A DNA stretch of 64,000 nt from JABCPE02 sp963506915. Lineage in GTDB: Bacteria > Bacteroidota > Bacteroidia > Flavobacteriales > Weeksellaceae. The stretch spans positions 3,366-67,365 of the forward strand of contig CAUORE010000006.1 in NCBI GenBank assembly GCA_963506915.1, written 5' to 3'. Position 1 is the first letter of the stretch; each line of letters begins with the position of its first letter. Positions 18,510-26,781 of the stretch are shown here, one piece after another. A program made the position numbers and the translations under genes. The notes under the pieces are model-generated. The model saw only the letters and a list, made by a program, of their open reading frames with translations. It did no database searches and was not told the origin of the DNA.

Positions 18510-19470
18510 TGTTTTTTAATTTTTTATTAACATAATAAGGATACACAAAATAATAAAAACTAATGAACGCCAGCATTCCCAAAATCAAAACAGAATTGAA
18601 AAACTCATTCATTTTCAAAGCATAGCGGGTGACAAATCCTTCTAAAATTCCTGCAATAATAGTAAAAGGAATGGTGCTGACAAATATTTTGATGGCATTT
18701 TTTGCTCCTATTTTAAAGGAATTAAACCTAGAATAAGTTTTTGGAAACAAAATAGAACTACCCAGCATAAGCCCTGCCATAGCCTCTACCACCATACTGA
18801 AAATCTCAAAAACTCCATGAATCCAGATACCTCTCATACTGTCTTCCAACGCTCCATGCTGATAGAAAAAATACTGAAAAGCCCCCAGCATAATGCAGTT
18901 ATACAAGAAATAAAGCAGTGTTCCCAGCCCTGCGAAAACCCCTAAAATAAATAAATAAGCACCCACACGGAGGTTGTTTAGGATAATGGCAACAGCACTC
19001 CCAAAGTTGGAGCCTTGCTGATAAACACCCACAGCATTGCCTTTTTCTATGTTTTCTATGGTCATATTGACATAGCCTTCCCCTAAAATAAGCTCCACAA
19101 ATGTAGTGTCATAATGAGCCGATAGAACGCCTATTCCTGTGAAAATCAAGAAAAAACAAAAAGCGTAAAGCAAGAATTTATAATTTTCATACACCAAAAG
19201 AGGAACTTCCGTTTTAAAGAAATATAAAAGCCTATTTTGCTCTATTCTCTTGGTTTTGTAGATTTTTTGAAAAATCTGGCTGGAGAGATGGTTTAGATAA
19301 ATGGTAGTGTTACTTTTCGGGTAATAAGTCTGTGAAAAAGACAAATCATTGACCAAGTTTATATACAAAGAAGACAGGTCATCTGGATTTTTTTTAATTT
19401 TTCCATCAATAACCTGCTCTATTTCCAACCATTTTTCTTTATTTTGCCTAATAAAAAAAACTTCTCTCAT
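18502..19470 (-). CDS. Stage II sporulation protein M (SpoIIM) family membrane protein
   Basis: A 322-residue member of the SpoIIM family. The N-terminal hydrophilic part (about 100 residues) is followed by five or so membrane segments, such as FCFFLIFTGIGVLSAHYD, YLFILGVFAGLGTLLYFL, and a C-terminal ILGMLAFISFYYFV. SpoIIM is known from Bacillus sporulation but the family is widespread in non-sporulating bacteria, where it sits next to MoxR and RDD genes. The RDD gene is divergently encoded, 23 bases away. Its role here is unknown. Confidence 0.87.
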   Translation of the reverse strand: MREVFFIRQNKEKWLEIEQVIDGKIKKNPDDLSSLYINLVNDLSFSQTYYPKSNTTIYLNHLSSQIFQKIYKTKRIEQNRLLYFFKTEVPLLVYENYKFLLYAFCFFLIFTGIGVLSAHYDTTFVELILGEGYVNMTIENIEKGNAVGVYQQGSNFGSAVAIILNNLRVGAYLFILGVFAGLGTLLYFLYNCIMLGAFQYFFYQHGALEDSMRGIWIHGVFEIFSMVVEAMAGLMLGSSILFPKTYSRFNSFKIGAKNAIKIFVSTIPFTIIAGILEGFVTRYALKMNEFFNSVLILGMLAFISFYYFVYPYYVNKKLKNNV

Positions 19471-19493
19471 AATTCGGCTAAATTAGTAAAAAT

Positions 19494-20243
19494 ATGTCTA
19501 AAATTGCAATAAATACATCACAAAATGTAAATATTAATTTTAATATTGCTAGTATAGGAGATAGAATATTGGCTTTTTTCATTGATATGATTATCAAAGC
19601 TGCCTATATGATTGTGCTTTTTATCATTTTATTTAAAGTTTTAAGTATAGATAATGTATTTAAAAATTGGGATGAATGGACTGTGATGGCTTTTTTTGGA
19701 ATAATTACCCTGCCGATTCATCTTTATACTTTGGTCTGTGAGAGTCTGATGGAAGGGCAGACTTTCGGAAAGAAAATAATGAAAATCAGAGTGGTAAAAA
19801 TAGATGGATATCAGGCGAGTTTTGGAGATTATTTTGTGCGCTGGATTTTTAGAATCGTAGATGTTTTTTCTAGCGGGGGAGTAGTGGGGCTTATCACGGT
19901 CATTGTCTCTAAAAACAATCAAAGATTCGGAGGAATGGTCTCTGGAACAGCGGTGATTTCACTTAAAAATAAAATTAATATTTCTCATACGATTTTAGAA
20001 AACCTTCAGCAGGACTATGTTCCTGATTTTCCCCAAGTTGTATTATTGTCTGATAATGACATGAGGATTATAAAGTCCAATTATCAAAAAGCTGTATTGA
20101 CTTATGACAAGATTATTTTGCATCAGTTATCTAATAAAATAAAAGAAATCCTTAAACTAGAAATAGACCACAGGGAACTTACCGAAAAGCAATTTATAGA
20201 CAAGATTATCAAAGATTATAACTACTATACAGGGAAAGAGTAA
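19494..20243 (+). CDS. RDD-family membrane protein
   Basis: A 249-residue RDD protein. The N-terminal motif ASIGDRILAFFIDMI and the central VRWIFRIVDVFSSGG carry the conserved Arg-Asp residues. About three or four membrane helices lie within residues 20-150. The last 90 residues are soluble and coiled. RDD proteins are sometimes transporters (Na+(Li+)/H+ antiport has been reported for one). The divergent position next to SpoIIM matches the conserved flavobacterial neighbourhood. Confidence 0.85.
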   Translation: MSKIAINTSQNVNINFNIASIGDRILAFFIDMIIKAAYMIVLFIILFKVLSIDNVFKNWDEWTVMAFFGIITLPIHLYTLVCESLMEGQTFGKKIMKIRVVKIDGYQASFGDYFVRWIFRIVDVFSSGGVVGLITVIVSKNNQRFGGMVSGTAVISLKNKINISHTILENLQQDYVPDFPQVVLLSDNDMRIIKSNYQKAVLTYDKIILHQLSNKIKEILKLEIDHRELTEKQFIDKIIKDYNYYTGKE

Positions 20244-20261
20244 TTTTTCTAAATTTATATC

Positions 20262-20292
20262 TTGCAAAATCAAAAAAATCGTATTATATTTG
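20262..20292 (+). promoter_or_regulatory. Promoter of the metX riboswitch transcript
   Basis: A -33 TTG at 20262-20264 and a -7 box TATATTTG at 20285-20292 are 20 bases apart, a good match to the Bacteroidota promoter. It lies just upstream of the SAM-I aptamer. Confidence 0.7.
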
Positions 20293-20320
20293 TCTCGCAT
20301 TAGTCAATAATTTTGAAAAT

Positions 20321-20424
20321 GTTATCAAGAAAGGTGGAGAGATTAGACTCTGTGAAACCTTAGCAACCCTCCAAATACTCACGGAGAAGGTGCTAAATTC
20401 TACTCGCTAAAAGAGGGAGATAAC
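20321..20424 (+). promoter_or_regulatory. SAM-I (S-box) riboswitch
   Basis: The sequence shows the hallmark S-box elements. P1 is closed by GTTATC (20321-20326) and GATAAC (20419-20424). Next come AAGAAAGGTGGAGAGA, the core GTGAAACCTTAGCAACC and the conserved AAGGTGCTAAATTC. Binding of S-adenosylmethionine would control metX, 55 bases downstream. After the aptamer only a weak CTAC/GTAG hairpin is seen, so the expression platform is uncertain. Confidence 0.92.
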
Positions 20425-20479
20425 GGACACTACATTTTTCAATAAAGTAGCATTTTCAAGGATAAAAAAATAAACAAAA

Positions 20480-21427
20480 TTGGAAAGTTCGCTGCTTAAT
20501 CATCTTAAAATAGATAATTTCACTACTCAGAATGGGGTGTTGTATACTGACTTCCCGCTGAGTTACCAATTCTTTGGGCAAAAACTGCATACAGCGCCCG
20601 TTATTTTGGTCAATCACGCCCTTACAGGAAACTCTAATGTAGCTGGTGAAAAGGGCTGGTGGAAAACCCTCGTGGGGTATGGGAGTGTGATAGATTTACA
20701 AAAATATACCATTGTCTGCTTTAATGTGGCAGGGAATGGCTATGATGGATTTTTCATTGACAATTATAAAAACTTTACCGCCAAAGATATGGCGAGGCTT
20801 TTCGTTTTAGGGTTGGAAAACCTTGAAATAGAGGAGCTTTATGCTTTGGTGGGAGGTTCTGTTGGTGGATCTATCGCTTGGGAAATGCTCTGCGAAGCGC
20901 CTCATTTGGCTAAAAAATTTATTCCTGTGGCTACGGATTATAAGACGACAGATTGGCTGCATTCACAGTGTCTGGTGCAGGAATTTTTGCTCGAAAGCGA
21001 AGATAGACCACTCGAAAAAGCCCGTATTCATGCGATGCTCAACTATCGTACACCAGAGTCTCTTAACCAGAGATTCAGGAGGGAGCAGGACGAACAGAAG
21101 AATATTCTAAAATCTCACGACTGGCTCAATTATCATGGAACGGCCTTGGATAATAGGTTTGATATAAAGGCGTATCGACTTATGAATCAGCTCCTTAAAA
21201 CCATTGATGCCAAGGAAGAAGATTTGCTTAAAATCAATTCGGAAATACATCTCATAGGAGTGGATTCGGATTTACATTATCCTGCTTTTGAGATTAAAAA
21301 TTCTTATGATTTTCTGAAAAATAATGGTAAAAATGTGTATCATCACGAGATAAAATCCATCCACGGGCATGATGCCTTTTTGATGGAATATGAACAGCTA
21401 AACGAAATTTTGGGTAAAATTATTTAA
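20480..21427 (+). CDS. metX: Homoserine O-acyltransferase-like alpha/beta hydrolase (MetX family)
   Basis: A 315-residue alpha/beta-hydrolase of the homoserine acetyl/succinyltransferase family, which activates homoserine for methionine synthesis. The oxyanion region VILVNHALTGNSN is followed by the nucleophile elbow VGGSVGGS, with Ser near residue 127. The acid VDSD and the catalytic His SIHGHDAF are near the C-terminus. The start is TTG at 20480 (no in-frame ATG for a long way), a rare start codon. The SAM-I riboswitch upstream supports methionine synthesis. Length is shorter than the classical 350-residue MetX, as in flavobacterial forms. Acetyl versus succinyl donor is undecided. Confidence 0.88.
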   Translation: MESSLLNHLKIDNFTTQNGVLYTDFPLSYQFFGQKLHTAPVILVNHALTGNSNVAGEKGWWKTLVGYGSVIDLQKYTIVCFNVAGNGYDGFFIDNYKNFTAKDMARLFVLGLENLEIEELYALVGGSVGGSIAWEMLCEAPHLAKKFIPVATDYKTTDWLHSQCLVQEFLLESEDRPLEKARIHAMLNYRTPESLNQRFRREQDEQKNILKSHDWLNYHGTALDNRFDIKAYRLMNQLLKTIDAKEEDLLKINSEIHLIGVDSDLHYPAFEIKNSYDFLKNNGKNVYHHEIKSIHGHDAFLMEYEQLNEILGKII

Positions 21428-21445
21428 AAATCAACACGATATAAT

Positions 21446-22975
21446 ATGGAAGAAAATAATGTAATCACGATTTACAAAAATAAAGCGATAGTTAATTTCG
21501 AAGGGAGAGATTTTTTGGGGCAGATAGGGATAGATTCTCGTATTTTTAATGCTTTGCAGAATGCGGGAGTCAGTGTAGGGGTGATTTCTCAGCAGGCGAT
21601 AGAAAACGGAATTTCTGTTTTGGTGGATGAGCATCAGGCAGAAACAGCGGTGGAAAGCCTTAGAAAAGAATTTGAAAAGGAACTGAAAAGCGGAATCGTT
21701 AGTCAGATTTATAGTATTGATAATCTGGCTGTTATAGGTCTGGTAACGGATAATTTCCAAAAAATTCTTTCGGAATTACAAAAAAATAAAATATTCCCTC
21801 TGCTTCTCAATCAGGTAGCATCAGCAGGAAGGGTGAATTTGGTGGTTTCTGATAATCAGATAGATAAGGTAAAAAATATTGTAGAAACTGAGATTTTTGG
21901 GAAAGTAAAAACTGTGCATTTGGTGCTGGTAGGGCATGGAAATGTAGGCAGTACGCTGATAGAGCAGATTTTGGATTCTTCATATGATATTCAGAATAGA
22001 AAGCGTATTCATCTGAAAATCATTGCGATAGCGAATTCTAAAAATATAGTGTTCAATAAAGGTGGTTTTGGTAGCGACTGGCGGCAAAAAGTGCTTTTTG
22101 GCAGCTCGGAAAACACTTTGCAGGATTTGTTTCAGTTTGTAAAAGAAAATCAGTTTGAAAACTTGGTTTTAGTAGATAATACGGCGAGTAAAGATTTTGT
22201 AAAAAACTATCCGACTTTTGTGGAAAATGGTTTTGACATCGTTTCTTCCAATAAGATTTTCAATACTTTACCAATACAAGAGTACAGAAATCTGCGAAAA
22301 ACCTTGGATAAAAATAAGAAAAGATACCTCTATGAAACCAATGTGGGAGCAGGGCTGCCGCTGATAGATACTATTAAGCTACTGCACCTTTCGGGAGAAA
22401 ATATCACAAGAATAAAAGGGGTTTTTTCGGGGTCGCTCAGCTATATTTTTAATAACTTTTCGGTGCGCGATGAGAAATTCTCTACCATTGTCAAAGAAGC
22501 GATGGACAAAGGATTTACAGAGCCTGACCCTCGTGAGGATTTGAGCGGAAATGATGTTGCCAGAAAACTGCTTATTTTGGCAAGAGAATTAGATTTAATC
22601 AATGAATTCAGCGATATCAATATTCAGAACCTTATCCCAGAGAATTTAGAAGGAATAGTCAAAGATGAGTTTATTTCTAGATTAGAAGAGCTGGATGCTG
22701 AATATCAGTTTATTAAAGAAAATCAAGAGCCCAATCATGTGCTTCGCTATGTAGGGGATTTACATGGAGATTTGAGCCAAGACAAAGGGATTTTGGATGT
22801 GAAACTGGTGTCTGTTCCTGCAAGTTCGGCGCTTGGACAGCTGAAAGGTTCGGATTCTATTTTTGAAATTTATACCGAGAGTTACGGAGAAAACCCAATA
22901 GTTATCATGGGAGCGGGTGCAGGTGCGAAGGTAACTGCAAGAGGAGTTTTCGGTGATATATTGCGACTTTGTTAA
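21446..22975 (+). CDS. hom: Homoserine dehydrogenase with N-terminal ACT domains
   Basis: A 509-residue protein. Residues 1-150 resemble the tandem ACT regulatory domains of ThrA-type bifunctional aspartokinases (FLGQIGIDSRIFNALQNAGV and IDNLAVIGLVTD), but no kinase domain precedes them. From about residue 155 the homoserine dehydrogenase domain begins, with the nucleotide-binding motif LVLVGHGNVGSTLI, the catalytic region GAGLPLIDTIK, GVFSGSLSYIFN and DPREDLSGNDVARKLLILAR. The product converts aspartate semialdehyde to homoserine, the substrate of MetX. It starts 18 bases after metX and is probably co-transcribed under the riboswitch. The stop is only three bases from the convergent gene. 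Confidence 0.9.
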   Translation: MEENNVITIYKNKAIVNFEGRDFLGQIGIDSRIFNALQNAGVSVGVISQQAIENGISVLVDEHQAETAVESLRKEFEKELKSGIVSQIYSIDNLAVIGLVTDNFQKILSELQKNKIFPLLLNQVASAGRVNLVVSDNQIDKVKNIVETEIFGKVKTVHLVLVGHGNVGSTLIEQILDSSYDIQNRKRIHLKIIAIANSKNIVFNKGGFGSDWRQKVLFGSSENTLQDLFQFVKENQFENLVLVDNTASKDFVKNYPTFVENGFDIVSSNKIFNTLPIQEYRNLRKTLDKNKKRYLYETNVGAGLPLIDTIKLLHLSGENITRIKGVFSGSLSYIFNNFSVRDEKFSTIVKEAMDKGFTEPDPREDLSGNDVARKLLILARELDLINEFSDINIQNLIPENLEGIVKDEFISRLEELDAEYQFIKENQEPNHVLRYVGDLHGDLSQDKGILDVKLVSVPASSALGQLKGSDSIFEIYTESYGENPIVIMGAGAGAKVTARGVFGDILRLC

Positions 22976-22978
22976 TAT

Positions 22979-23389
22979 TTATCGGTATTTGTATAAATTA
23001 AAAGCAGCAGTGAAAGTAAAGCCTCTGAAATTGGAATTCCTTGAAAAAGGTATGGAATAGCCTATGTGTGTTTGGATTAAATTAAAAAGAGAAAATCCTA
23101 ATCTAGGCTGTATGGACTGGGTATTTAGCGAAATTCCAGCTCCTCCTATTATGAAATACATTTCTGCACCTATTTCTGGTATTACTTTTAGTTTTGAATT
23201 TTCAGTGCCGAAATGGGTTCCTGCATAGAGGGTGCCTCCTCCATAATAAGCCTTTGTGCTATAGGAAATTCCTCCAAATACAAAATTATGAGACTTATTG
23301 GTATGAGTGTAGGCAAATCTAGCGCCCAATTCTTCCTGAGCAAAAACGAACATAGGGAGCAAAACCAAAAGCAAAAGAAATTTTTTCAT
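22979..23389 (-). CDS. Small exported beta-rich protein
   Basis: A 136-residue protein with a clear signal peptide (MKKFLLLLVLLPMFVFAQ). The mature part alternates aromatic and glycine-rich strands (GGISYSTKAYYGGGTLYAG) and ends in NLYKYR, consistent with a small outer-membrane barrel. No known family was recognised. It is convergent with hom, three bases away, with no visible terminator. A near-match promoter TACATTCG lies 24 bases upstream. It interrupts the plus-strand methionine run. Confidence 0.65.
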   Translation of the reverse strand: MKKFLLLLVLLPMFVFAQEELGARFAYTHTNKSHNFVFGGISYSTKAYYGGGTLYAGTHFGTENSKLKVIPEIGAEMYFIIGGAGISLNTQSIQPRLGFSLFNLIQTHIGYSIPFSRNSNFRGFTFTAAFNLYKYR

Positions 23390-23436
23390 TAGTAATAAAT
23401 TATCATTACGAATGTACGAAAATAAATTAAAAGCAG

Positions 23437-23444
23437 TAAATTTG
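23437..23444 (+). promoter_or_regulatory. Promoter -7 box of the SMI1/KNR4 gene
   Basis: TAAATTTG, an exact TAnnTTTG match, 34 bases before the ATG at 23479. Confidence 0.45.
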
Positions 23445-23478
23445 GCTAAAGAAAAATAGGATTTAAAAAACTTAAAAA

Positions 23479-24096
23479 ATGAAAGAAATTCTTGAAAGAA
23501 TAGAAAAACAAATCAACACATTACAAGAAAAATATAAGGATGATTTTTTTGAATATCAATTAAATGATGGAGCGACTGATGAGGATTTTGAAAGGTTGGA
23601 AGAAGTCTTAGGATACGCTCTGTCAGAGGATTTTAAGGAAATCTACCGCGTTCATAATGGAGAGAAAGAAGGCTATTGTCTAATGGGGGAAGAGTGGCTC
23701 TCTATTGATAGAGTTATAGATGAATATAAAATCTGGAAAGAATTATATGATGGTGGTGATTTTTCAGAAGATGGTAAAGACTATGGCTGCAGCCCAGAAG
23801 AAGGGATAAAACCTGATTTTTGGTGGAATCCTAAATGGATTTCTCTGACAGCTGATGGAGGAGGTAACGGTAAAATGATAGACCTAGACCCATCAAAAGA
23901 AGGAAAACGAGGGCAGATAATCCAAATGTGGCATGATGATGCAGATCGCAGTATAGAAGCCCAATCTCTGAAAGATTTTTTTGAGAAATATGCACAAGAT
24001 TTAGAAAAAGGACTCTATGTGATACATCCAGATTATGGAATTATCCTAAAAGAAGATTTGGATGAAGATGAGCTGGCAGAGCTGGAGGGAAAGTAG
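23479..24096 (+). CDS. SMI1/KNR4 family protein
   Basis: A 205-residue acidic protein of the SMI1/KNR4 superfamily. Residues 35-150 hold the family core: YALSEDFKEIYRVHNGEKEG, then WLSIDRVIDEYKIWKEL, and SLTADGGGNGKMIDLDPS with GQIIQMWHDD. In bacteria these proteins often act as immunity proteins against polymorphic toxins, but many have no known partner. No toxin gene is adjacent. It starts an island of accessory genes between hom and metH. Confidence 0.88.
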   Translation: MKEILERIEKQINTLQEKYKDDFFEYQLNDGATDEDFERLEEVLGYALSEDFKEIYRVHNGEKEGYCLMGEEWLSIDRVIDEYKIWKELYDGGDFSEDGKDYGCSPEEGIKPDFWWNPKWISLTADGGGNGKMIDLDPSKEGKRGQIIQMWHDDADRSIEAQSLKDFFEKYAQDLEKGLYVIHPDYGIILKEDLDEDELAELEGK

Positions 24097-24118
24097 AATT
24101 TAATAAATACTTATTTAA

Positions 24119-24811
24119 ATGAACGCGGAGGAAAGGAAAAAACAAGAAGATGACTTTTTTGAAGTTAATAGTGTTAGTATTTTCGAGTATAAAGATTTTA
24201 TTTGCAGTTTCCCATATAAAAAACAATCATTCCTTATAGAAAGAAAAAATTGGGGTGAAACTATACCTAATCATGATTATTTAGAAAAAATTTTTTCTAC
24301 TTATGGAAATGGTGAAATGGTAAGATTAAATAGAGAAATGCTTTTTGAAGATGCTAAATCAATAGAAGAATTTATTTTTAAAGTGCTGTTATGGGGATAT
24401 CCAACCAGAGGAAGAGGTAATAATATAGAGAAGTTGTTGGAAAAAGAGAATTTGGAAGAATTAAAAATAATTTTAGAAAAATATAAAAATAATAATGTTT
24501 CAACAGAGGAACTGGTCGAAGATGTTTCAAAAATAAAAGGATTAGGGATATCTACGGTGTCTAAATTTTTATATTTTCTGAATGCTAAAATAGACGGCTT
24601 TAAAGCACTGATTTTAGATGACCAAATTCTGAATGTAATTAATAGAAAAAGAATATCAGAATTAAATCAGTTATCTTCATTAAAGAGAGAGAAGGCTCTT
24701 AAAAAATATTCTGAGTATTTAGAGAAAATGAGTGAACTTTCAAAGGAGCTGGAATGTGAGCCAGATCAGATTGAAATTTTCTTATTTTCGTTTGGAAAGA
24801 ATGTATCATAA
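24119..24811 (+). CDS. Putative helix-hairpin-helix protein, DNA-glycosylase-like
   Basis: A 230-residue protein of unclear family. The centre resembles an HhH motif (IKGLGISTVSKFLYFLNA) followed by an Asp-containing stretch (GFKALILDDQILNVINR), as in OGG/HhH-GPD-type glycosylases. The N-terminal half is charged, with a motif WGYPTRGRGNN. No Fe-S cysteine cluster is visible. It could be a base-excision enzyme or a defence protein of the same fold. It begins 22 bases after the SMI1/KNR4 stop. The gene is visibly richer in A and T than metZ downstream. Confidence 0.5.
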   Translation: MNAEERKKQEDDFFEVNSVSIFEYKDFICSFPYKKQSFLIERKNWGETIPNHDYLEKIFSTYGNGEMVRLNREMLFEDAKSIEEFIFKVLLWGYPTRGRGNNIEKLLEKENLEELKIILEKYKNNNVSTEELVEDVSKIKGLGISTVSKFLYFLNAKIDGFKALILDDQILNVINRKRISELNQLSSLKREKALKKYSEYLEKMSELSKELECEPDQIEIFLFSFGKNVS

Positions 24812-24827
24812 AAAAACAATAAAAAAC

Positions 24828-25997
24828 ATGGAAAACAATAAACAAAATTTCGAAACACTTGCTATTCGTACACAGACAGAAAGAACTCAGTATGATGAGC
24901 ATTCGGTGCCGTTATACCTTACTTCAAGTTTTATTTTTGAGGATGCGGAGGATATGCGGGCGAGTTTCGCGGAGGAAAAACCAAAGAACCTTTACAGTAG
25001 ATTTACCAACCCAAATGTAACCGAATTTGTCGATAAAATCGCTAAAATGGAAGGCGCAGAAACGGGCTATGCTTTTGCTACGGGAATGGCGGCGATATAT
25101 AGCACGCTGGCTTCTCTGCTTTCTGCGGGCGACCATATACTCAGCTGCCGCTCGGTGTTTGGTTCTACACATACACTTTTTACGAAATACTTTCCAAAGT
25201 GGAATATCAATACCACTTATTTCGAAGCACATGAGGAAGATATAGAAAAATACATCCGCCCAGAGACCAAGATTCTTTATCTGGAAACTCCTACTAATCC
25301 TGCGATAGAGGTTTTGGATTTGGAGAAAATGGGAAAAATCGCCAAGAAGCATAATTTGCTTTTCGTGGTGGATAACTGTTTTGCTACGCCATACATCCAG
25401 CAGCCTATAAAATATGGAGCTGATATTGTGGTGCATTCGGCTACGAAACTGATCGACGGACAGGGGAGAGTTCTCGGCGGTGTCGCTGTGGGTAGAGCAG
25501 ATTTAATTCGTGAAATTTATCTTTTTGCAAGAAATACAGGGCCTGCAATGTCGCCATTTAACGCTTGGGTTTTATCTAAATCATTGGAAACATTGGCTCT
25601 AAGAGTAGAAAAACACTGCGAAAATGCGCTGAAAGTGGCAGAGTTTTTAGAACAACATCCTAATGTAGAATTTGTGAAATATCCGTTTTTAAAATCACAC
25701 CCGAACCATGAAGTTGCCAGAAAACAAATGAAATTGGGCGGAAGTATCGTAGCATTCCAAGTGAAAGGCGGTGTAGAAGGCGGAAGAAATTTCTTAAATA
25801 AAATCAAAATGTGTTCATTATCAGCCAATCTGGGAGATACTAGAACCATAGTAACCCATCCAGCTTCCACTACGCATTCTAAACTAAGCGAGGAAGAAAG
25901 AAACGAAGTGGGCATCACAGCAGGGCTGGTTCGCTGTTCGATAGGGCTGGAAAATGTAGAAGATATTATTGCAGATTTGAAACAAGCATTGGAGTAA
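24828..25997 (+). CDS. metZ: PLP-dependent homocysteine synthase / O-succinylhomoserine sulfhydrylase-like
   Basis: A 389-residue Cys/Met metabolism PLP enzyme. ATG 24828 (MENNKQNFETLAIRTQTERT) is chosen because the family N-terminus begins there; the longer frame from 24732 runs through the preceding gene. Seen are YSRFTNPNVTEF, FATGMAAIYSTLASLLSAGD, the PLP-Asp region VVDNCFATPYIQQP and the Schiff-base Lys in VHSATKLIDGQGR, and THPASTTHSKLSEEER near the end. It probably makes homocysteine from acylhomoserine and sulfide. Cystathionine gamma-synthase is an alternative. The family relates well to MetX upstream. Confidence 0.88.
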   Translation: MENNKQNFETLAIRTQTERTQYDEHSVPLYLTSSFIFEDAEDMRASFAEEKPKNLYSRFTNPNVTEFVDKIAKMEGAETGYAFATGMAAIYSTLASLLSAGDHILSCRSVFGSTHTLFTKYFPKWNINTTYFEAHEEDIEKYIRPETKILYLETPTNPAIEVLDLEKMGKIAKKHNLLFVVDNCFATPYIQQPIKYGADIVVHSATKLIDGQGRVLGGVAVGRADLIREIYLFARNTGPAMSPFNAWVLSKSLETLALRVEKHCENALKVAEFLEQHPNVEFVKYPFLKSHPNHEVARKQMKLGGSIVAFQVKGGVEGGRNFLNKIKMCSLSANLGDTRTIVTHPASTTHSKLSEEERNEVGITAGLVRCSIGLENVEDIIADLKQALE

Positions 25998-26023
25998 GAT
26001 TTGGAATAAATTTTAAAATCAGA

Positions 26024-26779
26024 ATGAAAAAATCAGCAAAATATTTTAGTTTATTTTTAATATTGAATATTATTCTTATTTCGTCCAATTTAGGATATGA
26101 AGTAAAGGATGGTAAGGTCTACTATAAGTGGATACACGGCGGTAATATGTCCAAAGAAACCACTCTTGTAGAAGATGCTGATGCAGAAACATTTGAAGTT
26201 ATAAAAAATGATGTAGATCTTCATTTAGGTAAGGATAAAAATTATGTATTTTTGGAACTTGCTAAGCTGAAAGCAGACCCTGCTACTTTTGAGCAGATTA
26301 AGAAGTATTATTGGCGAGATAAAGACAGTGTGTATATGCTTCGGTATGGTAGTCCAGATAATAATGTAGTAAAGGGAGCTGACCCTGAAACTTTCCAAGT
26401 GATGAAAGATGATTGGGGGCGTGATAAGAAAGGAGTTTATCATATTTACGATCAATTGAAAAATGTAGATCCAAAAAAATTCATAGCAATAGATGAAGAT
26501 TGGGGAAAAGACGATAAATACTATTATCATAATAAGGAGAGAATAGATTCTTTGGATTATAAAACAGCAGAAATCGTGAGTCCATATTACATCAAAGACC
26601 AATACAGAGTTTTTTGTCGTAATAAAATTGTAAAAGGAGCTAATCCTAAGACCTTTAAAGCTTTAGATACTGGTATCCATGGATATGATGACAAGTATAT
26701 ATTTGAATTTGAAAGGAATGAAGGTCCTATTACAGAAGAAGATAAAAAAATATATATGGATGCGGACAAAAAGAAATAA
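26024..26779 (+). CDS. DKNYY-repeat protein, exported or membrane-anchored
   Basis: A 251-residue protein with an N-terminal hydrophobic segment (YFSLFLILNIILISSNLGY) acting as signal or anchor. It then has four or five repeats of the form DPxTFexxxxxxxxDKxxVY, for example DPATFEQIKKYYWRDKDSVY, DPETFQVMKDDWGRDKKGVY and DPKKFIAIDEDWGKDDKYYY. This fits the DKNYY family. Function unknown; these proteins are often near toxin/immunity loci. It starts 26 bases after metZ and is two bases from the next gene. Confidence 0.82.
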   Translation: MKKSAKYFSLFLILNIILISSNLGYEVKDGKVYYKWIHGGNMSKETTLVEDADAETFEVIKNDVDLHLGKDKNYVFLELAKLKADPATFEQIKKYYWRDKDSVYMLRYGSPDNNVVKGADPETFQVMKDDWGRDKKGVYHIYDQLKNVDPKKFIAIDEDWGKDDKYYYHNKERIDSLDYKTAEIVSPYYIKDQYRVFCRNKIVKGANPKTFKALDTGIHGYDDKYIFEFERNEGPITEEDKKIYMDADKKK

Positions 26780-26781
26780 AC

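Noticed and set aside
24732..24827. Longer N-terminus of metZ
   Set aside because: It runs inside the preceding gene in another frame and is not part of the family N-terminus.
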